Assembly: GCA_014871385.1 (NCBI GenBank)
Contig: CM026426.1
Coordinates: forward strand, 72,861,573-72,925,572
Direction of reading: 5' to 3'
DNA: 64,000 nt
Source: Ceratodon purpureus
Taxonomy: Eukaryota; Streptophyta; Bryopsida; Pseudoditrichales; Ditrichaceae
A program made the position numbers and the translations under genes. Shown piece by piece: positions 26,482 to 38,560 of this stretch. Numbering within the stretch: position 1 is the stretch's first letter; each line of letters opens with the position of its first letter. A model generated the notes under the pieces. That model worked only from the letters and a program-made list of their open reading frames with translations, ran no database searches and was not told the origin of the DNA.

Positions 26482-29400
26482 TCAATTTTGCCGAGGATTG
26501 CTAACCCCGCAAACATCATAAACAGTACCCACATTCCTTGTAGAAACGGCCATTCCCTCTAAAATATGGTTGAATAGTGGATCATCGTCGGACATTGGGG
26601 GGACTCCTATTCTGTTTGACTCAACATAATTTCGAAGATTTCCATTAGCAACCACCTTGACCAAATTGGACAACCATGGAGCCAAAACTGACATTAGGTA
26701 GTCATCTTTGTCATCCTTTTCGATCCAGGACTTTAGGAAAACAGCATTGCCAGTCTCATTACAGATGCTTTTCTCCGGACTATCATCAATTAGAATCGTG
26801 TTGTTCACGTTGTAGATACTACCCGCTCCAAAAAGGGTTGAAGAGAACGTTTTCAAAAATATAGGCTTATCTCCGTCAGGGTATTTCAAGTAGGTACGGC
26901 GAGAAGTTTGAATTCGTTCGCAATCTTCCTGACTAAGAACAACCGAAGGCATGGGCAGCCCAGTGAAAAGATATTTGACAACATCCATCGCTGTCGAATT
27001 CTTCATTGAACTCCAGACCAAAATATTTGCGAAATCGTTCACAAATGCTATGAAATCCGAGAATCGGGGCCGAACATACACTGCCTTCGGTCCAACAATA
27101 GTGGCAAACTTCGGACTATGAACAGAAAGGTTTATGTGGTTTGTCACTGCGTCCTTCAACCCAAGACGCCTCTCGACGCATTTACATAGTATACCATTAA
27201 TGTCCAAAACAATGTTCAGCCACTTCTTGGATGTTACACCCTTAAGACCTCGTGGAAACTGTGTAGAAGCTTCAGCCTGGAAAATCAATAAAACAAAACA
27301 AATGGCGTTACCTGTTGAAATGCAGATGGACGAAAAGGCGAGGAGAATTTGTACTTTTGATTTTGACAATTGGAACGCAATTCCACGTCGCTAACCACAG
27401 ATTTAACAGCAACCGGGCGGTGAACATGGTCAGTTGCTTTCAGCTGACCATCCATTGAAGCACACCAATTTAAACAAGTCAAATTCAGCAGATATTCAAA
27501 TTCTTCTACTAATCAATGAAATTAACATCTTCACTTTGCTCACTGTGAGCTAAATAAAATGCCACGATAGATTAACTTAAAATAATGAATATTAAAATTT
27601 TATAAAATGTGTATAGTCACACTTACATATATGTAAATACAGTCACTTATCATTCGGCTAAGACCTCTACTTTAGAATAAGACAGTGGGGAAGTAATACT
27701 CAGAGCTTTCAGTTGATATATATCTCAGAGGTGCATACCTCGGGACAATCATCACTTTGCTGACTCTCCAGGTGAATCCTCTGAGCGTCTGGGAGAGAGA
27801 GACTTGCCCCTGGAGACTCCTCGTAGTCCACCAACTCTTCATCAACCGGATCGACAAGTGCTTCGGGTTCCACCAAACAGTCTGAGGGCCCTGAAGTCTC
27901 TTTTGGTGTAGGGTTGGCCGACAGGTTACGTGCTCCCTCCAGGTCCACCGTGGGGCTCGTTGCAGGTGTGACTGGGATAACGGAGAATTCATCACCGCCA
28001 CTACCAATGTCATCATCGTCATTTTTCGGGCCTGATGACATTGGAGTCATCGGTTTGCAAGGGCTCGTAATGACTGCGTCCGGAATCTCCTCTTCGACCA
28101 CAACGGCATTCTCCACCGTAGTATCCGCAGTGGCCGAAGCATCACAACCTGGATAATTAGAAATACAAGCGTCAGCTACTTCTTTACGATTTTGCTCAGT
28201 GTGAGCTAAATCATTTAATACAGGCCTAGATGATCACCAAATGCAATTCATAGTGTGTTCAGTCCTTGAGCACGTTGATAATTCTTTACTGTTACAATCT
28301 GTCATGAAGTTCAAATAAGTTGATCCAGATTTCTAACATTCTGAATGACATTAAAAACTAATGTGCCTAGTTCTAATATTTCGTCGATTTGTACGAATGT
28401 GAGAACTTAGAAGATCCCACACACTGCTTCGAAATGGGACAAAATTTGAGCTACTGCCTCCTACCTATTGCAACAGGATCGTACATCAAAGTAATGTAAT
28501 CAGAGGCGTAATATTTTGTGCCTTTGATGGTGAAACCAGTACTGTCAACTGGAATAAATGGAAATCTCCAAAAATATGAAAAACGTAAACAACTACGTAT
28601 CTGGTAGCGTTCAGAAACGACAATCATACCGAATCTATAACAAATACAGTGAGACACTTAGAGAACCATACATCCAGGTTTTTCATACTCGATCATGCCA
28701 TACTATCCATGTTTTCTAGATTAAATTTGTGACTATTTAGTCTTTACCTTTAGGACTTTCAACTGCATCACTACAGGGCATCACAGTGGGCTTCACGATG
28801 GCGGTCTCCTGCATTGGAGCAATGATTTGACCTCGCATCTGCAACAACATCATACGCATTTCCTGCATCTCTTTATCCCTCTCCCGCATCTCTCTGTCCC
28901 TCTCCCGATCCTTCTCCTCCTGAATCTTGAGGAGACTCTCTGCCCTCTCCTTGGCCAAACGAGCCTCTTCAACAATAAGCCGAGTTGCCTCGGCTTCCCT
29001 TTCCCTCTTCTCCTCCTTCTTCTTTCTCTTCTCCTGGTTATACTGGAACCAGTCCACGTCCCTCTTCGAAACCGGTGCTGCCGGATGAGGTGCCTTCCCC
29101 GCAGCATTGAAGACTTCCTCCCCGTCATCTGGTACCAACTCCTGGCGGACAACTACAGGATGGACCACTGCTGTAGAGACGACAGCAGGATGTACCACCG
29201 GTGCCCTCGCTACAACCCTGGCCTCTGAATTACTTGGGTCTTCATCGCTGCCATCATCATCGGAGTCGCTGAGCAAAACCAACGGAGTCTCCGTTACTGT
29301 CTTCACACTGCTCTCCCCGCCTCTATTGCCCTCTACAACATCGTCGGGAACTCCTTCATCCGCTCCCCCCTCCACGTTCTCCTCCTCTTCCATGTCAACA

Positions 29401-32400
29401 TCTTTCGAAGTTGACCCACCGACTCTGATTTGAGCCTGCTGCTCTGACCCAAACTCCTGAACGAGGCGCCGACCTAGTATAGAGTTCTGTTGGCGAAACC
29501 TAGTCTCACGTGGTGAAGAATGACGGCTTAGTGGTGAGGAATTTAGCTCACTGTGAGCTAAACTTGATGACCGAGTATCTGGCTGAGGTGTGGTGGGCAA
29601 AGTCTCGATTCCAAGAGTCTCTTCGTCAAATCCTGCCCCAAGAGTCTCTTCGTCAAATCCTGCCCTAAGAGTCCCTTCAATCGGTTCCTCCTCCAGAGTA
29701 TCGTCTTCTTCCTCTTCGACTATCTCATCTGCCTCATCATCCGAACCCGATTCTACAGTGACGTTCCTTTCAAATTCATCACTCTCAAGAAACTGCTGCC
29801 TCTCTGGCATTGGCTCGTCCTCCTTCGGTAAGTCATAGATTGAATCCTCATGAATGAAGTCATTCATATCGAGGTGGGGCACTAGCTTAGCCATATCCTT
29901 GTAGCAGTTTTCGAAGTTGTGATCAATAATCCCGTAATAAAACATACCGTAGATCTGGACAGAACTAACATACTTAATTAGACTGAAAATATAATGAAAC
30001 ATAAAGCTCACAATGAGCTAAAATTCATGCTGACTCTACAATGACAAATGTATATGGGATATACAGATTCAGTAACTATACAAAACCGAATATCATTCAA
30101 ACTAGAGATTAACCCAAATTTATGCTTGCTGTCTCAGACCTGAATTTAGCTCACTATGAGCTAATACAGTCACTACTAACTAAGTCAAAATTTAGACATA
30201 AGAAAAATAAAGTAGATACTACTTACCCGAGCAGCTAACATGCATTTTGTTCCACTGAACACCCCCCAGAAGTTCTCGCCAGGTAAGCAAAATGTCTTCA
30301 ACAGTTCGATGTAGAATTCCATCCGCAGCTCCCGAGCATTCAGTCGTAGGTGAGCTTCCTTGTACAATCCGTACACTGTGTAATAGTTTGTATTAGGAGC
30401 TTTATAGACTGACTTCACCTTCTTTCTGTCGTCGCTCCTACCTGCACGCACCAGAAATACTAGGTACAACTCATCCTTCCCTGAGTTTCGAGTAGTATGA
30501 TCATTCAGGCGTTCGTTCTTCGCAGGGATGTATCTAGATGGAATCACCTCGTATTGTTTCATGTACTTCTCTCCGTATGCTATTGCTTGGGCATTTCTAT
30601 GGTGTGAAGCACTAATCCAAACCCAGACTTCTGGATCGGAGACAGCTGGAGATTTCAGAAGAAGAAGCTTCTTCATAAACGGCTTAAAGAATGGGTTCTC
30701 GACAGTGTCATCCTTGGTGGAATGGCCCGGGGTATCTCGCAAATCCAGTAATGCCAAACCAAGTCTCGGTTCACTATCATAGCGCCACTGCTGCCCGAAC
30801 TCCATTTTAACAGCATTGAATAACCGCGTACGAATCCTTCCTTTCGGGGCAACGAAATTACCTTTCACCTCCAGGAACTTCTTGAAGAACGGAAAAACAT
30901 TGGGCCATTTATCTGTCAAATCACGTGACCTCTTAAACATCCCCTTCTTCTCAGCACGAAAACCATAAAATCCCTTATCTGGTCGGTCTAGAAGGACATT
31001 CAATGTCGCGCTGGAGATACCGTGTTCATCCTTCCACTCGTGCCACTTTTCTCGGTTGATGGTCATGTCCTTGTTGCAAAGGCCAAGAGATGGCATAATG
31101 TCATGGAGTTCTTGGATGCATATCCGCTTCCGCTTCTTCTTGGCCATCCAGTCGCCAGATGAGTAGTGATGTGGCAACACCGTGCCACGAGTTTTGTGTA
31201 CGGATACCTTGGGGTATTTATACTGCCAATTCTTCGTCAGCATCAGTAAGTGGGTTACCAATGACCTCGTCTCCTCCTCGGTCATGAAGCCCATACCACG
31301 GAAGAAGCTGCGTTGGAGCTGAAACGACTTTCCGCCTTTGAAGCCCTTCTTCTGATTGAACCTCTCGCAAGTCTCCGGATCTATCAACTCTCCCGTGCTG
31401 TGCTTCGTGATGAACTCCTTCCACAGATTAAAATGATCGTCGGGAGCGGTGATGATAACCATCTCGTTCTTAATATCAGCCGGCCCCTGCACTTGCTTTC
31501 CGTCCTTGCTGGGGTCGATGTTCTGGAATCGCTTTATAAGCAACACGACGAATTTCTACAAAATGCATACTTTTAGATTAGAGATATCATGTTTCATTTA
31601 TTTATGTATAGAAATAAAATGCACTTGTCCAACTATTTCGCTATACAATCCATCACTACATGGAACTGTATCACTATAGGAACCCCTGAACATAACAGAT
31701 TACAACCATAGTCACCCAGAAACTATTCAATCTGTTGAATCAGACAGTTCTACAATTACAGAAATCCGTTAACCATACAGCAAACCATAGAAGTAAGAGT
31801 TCATTAATTCATAAGAGAAATAACAAATTTAGCTCACTGTGAGCTAAACGCGACCTCTGTATTCATTGTAAACTCAAGCAGTTGATTTAACACACAGTGA
31901 ACCAAATTGAAAATAATCACTCCACACAATCATCTTGAAGAAATCTCGTGTTAGTTTCATGTTCACTTACCTGATATTTCTTGGTGTTGTATAGGGCTCC
32001 ATTATGGCGGTTGTTGTCCTTCATATTAGTAGGTTTATCTTGGCTTATCCAGACATTCCGCGCACTAAGTATGTTAGTACCCCATGTCGGTTGCGCGTGA
32101 TTTAGATGGTTGCACATATTATAGAACTCCGAGATTCTGACCAGAATCATAGCTTCTTTGCTCCACACAATGTATGCGTCCCAGTACTCGAGCTCTTTCT
32201 TCCTCTTCTCCCCGCAACCTGAAATCTGTAACTCCTGCGAAGCTACTATACTATGTTGACCATTGATAATCATAAATTTCCCATCTTTAATCTCCCCCCA
32301 AGACTTCGGCTTCTCTGGCAGGAGTTCTAGTTTGTCTGTCACTGGCATCAGACAGACCTTTTGTCTCTGGTTAATATCTCCCATCCTTACAAGCTCTTCT

Positions 32401-33419
32401 TTAACCGATTTAACGATCTCTCTCTCTAGGTCTCGGACGATATACTCATCCTTGGCAATGTGGCACTGTTTCACATTAACTGGGAACGTGGTCTTCATGT
32501 CGAAGACATATGCGGATTCACAATCATCCCAGAATGTCTTCTGTATCTCTGTGAATTTCTGATAATCCGGCACGTCCTTGTCCTTAGCCTTAGCCTTCGT
32601 CTTCTTTGTTTCTTCTGTCTGCGTGAGAACAGATCCAGAGCTCCCTGCCTTCCCTGTCTGCTTCCGTTTCTTCCTTGAGGTGGAGGCTTCTTGAATATCA
32701 GTGGCCGGGCGCTTGCTTCCACGTGAACGCGAAGGTGCTGGAATTGGTGATGCGCGTGGGTGTTGAATGCTCCCTCTTGATGGAGCAGCGGAGTCCTCGC
32801 GCACAGCAACTAATGCTGAGCTCTGTAACGGAACTGTGCTGATCTTGGAGGCGGATTTGTCAGTTATATAGTGAGTAAGTGTCAAGAAAACTCGATTCAG
32901 CCTACGCCCAAAGGATACGGCACTCAACTGTGTTCCATCTTCATTTTTCCAGGCGGTCTTCTCTAGGTCGAGTATAAGGTCTTCGCATGATGTTCCAATC
33001 ATGCTTTTAATTAGCGGATCCCCGTCAAATTGAGCATGTTCAGCACCGACTTCGATTACTAACGAGTGGACGTGTGACAAGTCACACTCGGAATCTCGGT
33101 CTACAGCACCGACCACGAGTACAATGTACTTCCCATGATGTTCCTCGATAACCTTCAGACGCTCATGTACAGACAGGTCCAGATACCTAGGACTGTTCTT
33201 TTCTTTATGCAAGATTCTCACAAACTTGTGGTACCGGGACACGGCCAGAGACCAACCCTCGACTTCGGACTTGAACTGCCACAGGGATCCGTAGGAATTC
33301 TCCAACGACGGCTCAATGAAAGGAGTCGCTGGATCGGGGTTCTTGAACCTCTCTAGGAACGGATCGAGGTGACTCATGTCGTATCCATCTGGCATTAGCA
33401 CTGGGGTATCCATCGTCAT
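26482..33419 (-). CDS. Giant ParB-like / DNA methyltransferase-like / FCP1-like protein
   Basis: Seven exons fit in phase: 33419-31971, 31555-30227, 29954-28748, 28548-28465, 28148-27739, 27443-27312 and 27276-26482, 5,406 nt, about 1,801 residues, no internal stop. The ATG follows a leader-intron acceptor (TTTCAG|ATG). Exon 1 holds a Ser/Arg/Lys-rich stretch (about 215-290), then a ParB/Srx-like segment with NGQHSIVAS at about 386-394. Exon 2 ends in a beta-class methyltransferase-like core: LALLDLRDTPG (about 755) where DPPY is expected, and FSGTK (916-920) where FxGxG is expected, continued across the intron by YGMFYYGI. Exon 3 is a Glu/Arg coiled coil with acidic runs. Exon 5 is acidic. 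Exon 7 is FCP1/NIF-like: DING (1562-1565), RPRFSDF, WSS and DDSPEK. ParB-methyltransferase fusions are known from phages and bacterial mobile elements. Both catalytic motifs are altered, so activity is uncertain. Confidence 0.7.
29541..29562. repeat. Element palindrome inside coding exon 3
   Basis: A full copy of the palindrome is translated as part of SLAHSELN in the giant gene. It keeps the frame. Single copies also lie at 25279, 26443, 27536, 28192, 30004, 30143 and 31828, mostly in introns or just 3' of the gene. Confidence 0.85.
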
Positions 33420-34954
33420 CTGAAATCATTCACACAAAACTTTATTAGTTTAACGAGTTTCTCGATTATGTATCTCTTGTATCAATCCACATCAATCATC
33501 AACATGGAGAATCAGACAATATGACCAGTATGAATAAAATTAGCTTACTGCAATGGAAATATTGAAGGTTGACTGCAAGATTTAGCTCACTGTGAGCTAA
33601 ATTCGTACAAATAAGTATGCATCACTACTCTCGAAGTTCTCTAGCTTTTAGTAGATCTCAAATCAAATTGAGCGACTGTTAGTACATAACTTCTTGAGTC
33701 AGGCAAAAGTCATCAAAGTTTATCGTACAAGTGCATTGGATTTAGCTCACAGTGAGCTAAAGAGGTCATAAGGGCATATAAATTAGTTTGTTGAGACCAA
33801 ACATATCGTTTAGGTTCATATGTTAGCGTACATTGATCTTTGTACGGAAAGTAACACTACGTTTTAGCTCACAGTGAGCTAAATCCACTAAGTTACACTA
33901 CGATTTAGCTCACTGTGAGCGAAATCTTCAAAGTTGCACTAGTATTTAGCTCACAGTGAGCTAAATCCACTACGTTGCACTACGATTTAGCTCACTGTGA
34001 GCTAAATCTGTTAAGTTGCACTGGAATTTAGCTCACAGTGAGCTAAATCCACTAAGTTGCACTATTATTTAGCTCACTGTGAGCTAAATCTTCAAAGTTG
34101 CACTTGAATTTAGCTCACAGTGAGCTAAATCCACTAAGTTGCACTACGATTTAGCTCACTGTGAGCTAAATCTCCTAAGTTGCACTGGAATTTAGCTCAC
34201 AGTGAGCTAAATCCACTAAGTTGCACTACGATTTAGCTCACTATGAGCTAAATCTTCTAAGTTGCACTGGAATTTAGCTCACAGTGAGCTAAATCCACTA
34301 AGTTACACTACGATTTAGCTCACTGTGAGCTAAATCTTCTAAGTTTCACTACAATTTTGCTCACAGTGAGCTAATTCTTATATCTATGTAAAGAATGTAG
34401 TTCCCCGGGACCCACAACTAATACAGAATATTGTAAAACAATGCAGAACTTGTGAAAACGTTACTCTATGAAAACAAATTTTGCAATCCGTATGTAGTAA
34501 ACATATGCTGTAGTAGTGGGACAGAATTGTATAGAAGAAAAAAACAAGTTGTCTACTTTTTTAAAACACACGGATAAATCCCTTCAGTTTGATTGTTAGG
34601 TATAGAGAGAACAAAAATATGTGAAGTCCAAATTTATAATGACATTACACTCAAATCGATTCGTAGAAACATAACAGAATTAAATCATTTACATTCACAA
34701 CAGTCAGTGTCCTCAGCAATAAAGTTACCCGAGGAGGAGAATTCATACAAATAACAAATACATATTCATTTCAAAGTTCCTAGAAATTAGCGCATATACT
34801 TATGATCCACAAACGACAGAATACTCAACATTCTGAACATCCTAATTTAAGCATTAGATAAGGCTACCCTTTATCACTGTAGTAAGTCTATTCTATACAT
34901 ATACAAGTTCATATGAAGGTTAACGACAAAGTCTGCAGCAAGTAAAATGCTTAC
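33420..34954 (-). other. Leader intron of the giant gene, holding palindrome array 1
   Basis: A non-coding leader exon ends at 34955 (GAAGAGCG|GTAAGC) and the intron ends directly at the start ATG. Its acceptor side contains the palindrome array. Earlier leader exon parts may extend to about 35.7 kb but were not fixed. Confidence 0.5.
33580..34375. repeat. Palindrome array 1, about 15 copies, alternating centre
   Basis: The near-perfect palindrome AGCTCAC-A/T-GTGAGCT with TTT/AAA flanks occurs at 33580 and 33740, then 13 times between 33862 and 34375 at a spacing close to 41 bp. Copies alternate A and T at the centre, so each 82-bp pair has one copy in each orientation. Spacers repeat 'ccactaagttgcacta' and 'cttctaagttgcactgga'. 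Spacing near four helical turns would put the sites on one face of the DNA. Confidence 0.9.
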
Positions 34955-35018
34955 CGCTCTTCTCTAGCTCTGACGTCTACAGGTCCACGGTAACACACGC
35001 CTTGGATTCCTTGAAGAT

Positions 35019-36480
35019 TGCAACCTGCATTACGTTGAGAAAGGAAATGCAACGACTTCATCAGCCAACAACAGGGTTCAGTAAACATAGGAGGCACCGA
35101 AAATAATACTTATCTAGAACCGACAACGAAATGTTGTGATACCAAAACTAAAAAACAAGAAAAGAGATGACAGGATCAATGCAACAGCTTACAGGTCTGT
35201 AAAATGGGAATTTATCAAGGAGACAACGTCAAAAGAGAGGCTGGAAACCCTGCAGAGGACTGAAATAACAAAGTGATATTCAGTTCCACGCAAGAAATAT
35301 GCATCACGCATAATGCACAAAACCGACATTGTCACACAAACCAAAAGCTTGAAAAACAAGTAACAATTGTCACACAAAAAAACAAGCGTAACAAACAGGT
35401 GCAACAAGTGTTTCAGCAAACCGAAGGTTACACAACAAACATACATCGAAGTGTAAATCTACAAGCTACAACAAGAATTGTAACCAACGACGATGTTACT
35501 CTCACCTTACACCCAAACAACAAAGCACCCACAAAGACACACAGTCTCTAGGGAACTACGAAAATTCAAGAACAGAATCGAACTCACCAAAACAGGCCGT
35601 TTTGTCGACTGAAGCGGCGCGTCCACCTCGTCTCCAGAGATGTCTTGAACTAACAAATAGAAAAACAACAAGGTGGACGTTGAAACTGCACACAAAACTC
35701 GATCAGAGTAGATGAAACCTAGGGTTCGAGGGCTAAATTCGCTGTGATCTAAATTTTAGAAAACGTAGAGAGCCGACGGCGCTTGCAACTATCACCAACA
35801 ACTACCCTGTAACAAAACAAAACTGGAGTACTACAACTACAACAAAGTCTAGAAGAAACCACCTAATCGACAGTATGATCTACAAACCCTAAATGCGAAC
35901 CAGGTAGCGTATCGCGATTACAACCCAGGCACGCCATGTCTCCATATTGAAAGAGACGACGAAGGAAGCTCACGAGGGAAGAAGGCCGCGGGAGTTCGGG
36001 AGATCATGTCGTGGGCTGTTCACGAAGTGATTTCGTGGGCAGCCCTGCAAACGAATGGCGGCTGCGGGCAGGAACCCTAGCCATAGAGGGCATGCCACGT
36101 GCCATTGACGTAGTTCTTCTGAGCCCTCATTAATGACTCATCTCGGTTATAAGGTGACTACTCACCATAATTATACGTATTTTTTATTTTTTTTAATTTG
36201 AACATGTGCCATATATTATATTTATTTTTAAAATTTAGAATGACTTTAAAAAATCAATTAAATTGGGAACCTCTTAAATAGCATGCATTAAATGAATTAT
36301 TTTTGTGACAGTTAATGAACGTACTTTTCTTATAAAAATGAAATTTTAACTAAAATATGAACTTGTATACTCTACTAACAAAAAAACGCTATATAATGCT
36401 ATAATTACGGTTATTCTACTTTTTTCAACACTTTAAGCTAAAATGTTTGCAATACTTTACTTATTCACGCAATTAAATAA
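35019..36480. other. Probable 5' region of the giant gene
   Basis: No coding sequence. 35570-36080 is GC-richer than its surroundings and probably contains the minus-strand promoter or first leader exon. One degenerate palindrome lies near 35733 (ctaaattcgctgtgatcta). 36170-36480 is AT-rich. Confidence 0.4.
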
Positions 36481-36489
36481 ATAAAAACT

Positions 36490-38560
36490 AGTAATATTTA
36501 AAATTCAATCGAAGAAGAGTAGAAGAATAAAAAGCGAAAAAGAGGAGATAGATAGGGAGAGGAATAGAAGGATGAAAAACCAACGGAAAGGATGGATGAC
36601 CAATAAAGGAATAAAAAAGATGAAATGATAGAATAGGAGACCAATAAAATATTCAGAAAATATTAATATTAGAAGATCAATGGTAGTAGAATAGAAGAAT
36701 TAAAAGAAATTAAAAAAAAATGAGATAGATGGGTAGGGGAATAGAGTGATGAAAAACCAACGGAAAGGATGGATGACCAATAAAGGAATAAAAAAGGTTA
36801 AAGGATAGAATAGGACTTTTTCATAAAAAAATATTAAGAAAATAAAACTATTTTGAAATCAATGGTAGAAGAATTGAAGAAGTAAAAAAAAAAAAAAAAT
36901 GATGGATAGGGAGCGGAATAGAAGGATGAAAAACCAACGGAAAGGATGAGGAACCAATAAAGGAATAAAAAAGGTAAAATGATAGAATATAAGACCAATA
37001 AAATATTAAGAAAATAATACTATTTGAAAATCAATGGTAGAAGAATACAAGAACCAAAAAAAAAAAAAAAAAAAAAAAAAAAGATATATAGAGAGGCGAA
37101 TAGAAGGATGAAAAACCAACGGAAAGGAGAGATGACCAATAAAGGGATAAAAAAGGTAAAAGGATAGAATAGGAGACCAATAAAATATTAAGAAAATATT
37201 AATATTAGAAAATCAATGGTGAAGAATAGAAGAATTCAAATAAATTTAAAAAAATTGAGATAGATAGGGAGGGGAATAGAAGGATGAAAAAACAACGGAA
37301 AGGATGGATGACCAATAAAGGAATAAAAAAGGTTAAAGGATAGAATAGAAGACCAATAAAATATTATGAAAATAATACTATTTGGAAATCAATGGTAGAA
37401 GAATAGAAGAACAAAAAAAACAAAAATAAAAAAAAAAGATATATAGAGTGGCGAATAGAAGGATGAAAAACCAACGGAAAGGAGGGATGACCAATAAAGG
37501 GATAAAAAAGGTAAAAGGATAGAATAGGAGACCAATAAAATATTAAGAAAATATAGAAGGATGAAAAATTGAGGGAGTGGATGGATGACCACTTAGAGGA
37601 TAAAAAAGGAAAACACATAGAATAGAAGACCAATAAAACTATAAGAAAATACAATTATTTAAAAATCGCTGGAAGAAGAAGAGGAGTAAAATAAAAATAT
37701 CAAATAAAAAAAAACTAGTTAAGGTGAGGAATATAAAGATGAAAACATAATGGAAACGGTGGATGACCACTCAAAGAATCAAGAAGGAAAATATAAAGAA
37801 TAGAAGACCAATAAAACGACTAGAAAATACTAAAGTTTAAAAATCATTTGAAGAATAAAAAGAAAGGGATGAAATAAAGAGAAAAAGAAATAGAAGGATG
37901 GAAAACTAAGAGAAAGGATGGATGACCAATAGAAGAATAAAAATGTAGGAGGATAGAATAGAAGACCAATAAAATATTTAGAAAATGATAATTGTAAAAT
38001 GGTCAATGGAAGGATAACAAGATTAGAAAAGGCTGAAACGGTGAGAGAGAGGTAGAGAAGGATGAAAAATTGTGAGTCGGGAAGGATGACTAGTGGTCCA
38101 CAGAAATAAAGAGATATACTACAAAGGATCCCAATCGCAAAATAGAAAGAGAATAGGATAGAATAGATGCCCAATATAATAATTAAAGTGAATTTAAAAA
38201 AATAAAAATAAAATAAATGGAAGAATAGTAGACGAAAAAAATTTGATAAAATAGAGAGGGAGAGGAATGGAATGTAAGGTTGGATGACTCATGTAAGAAC
38301 AACTGAAAGAGAGGAAACTATAATTGATGACCAAGGAATTAATAAATTTAGGATAATGGAATACAATAGATGACTAATAAAATAAAAAATAAAATAAAAA
38401 GGAAGAGATTATAAGAATAAATACTTAATAAAATAGGGTGAGAGACGAATAGAATAATGATAAAGAATTCGACACAAGTGATGACCAAAAATTCAATAAA
38501 AGAAGTGCAAAAATTAAACAACGAATATTAACCGGAAAATATAATTTTTGTAGAATTAAA
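36490..38560. repeat. Central minisatellite, period about 178 bp
   Basis: Units carry 'gaatagaaggatgaaaaacc', 'aacggaaaggatgga', 'tgaccaataaaggaataaa' and 'agaccaataaaatatta'. Clear unit starts lie near 36543, 36720, 36900, 37083, 37257 and 37437; more diverged units follow to about 38560. The array lies between the two divergent genes. Minus-strand frames within it are repeat-derived. Confidence 0.8.

Noticed and set aside
28827-29838. Plus-strand frames over exon 3 of the giant gene
   Set aside because: Shadow frames of a Glu/Arg/Asp-rich coding exon; they lack splice context and are overlapped by the phase-consistent exon chain.
33580-34375. CRISPR array
   Set aside because: The regular repeat-spacer look is misleading: the spacers are themselves repeated, the repeats are perfect palindromes alternating in orientation, and the DNA is nuclear with introns.
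37364-38174. Minus-strand frames rich in Phe/Ser/Tyr, looking like membrane proteins
   Set aside because: They are translations of the 178-bp minisatellite read on its T-rich strand.
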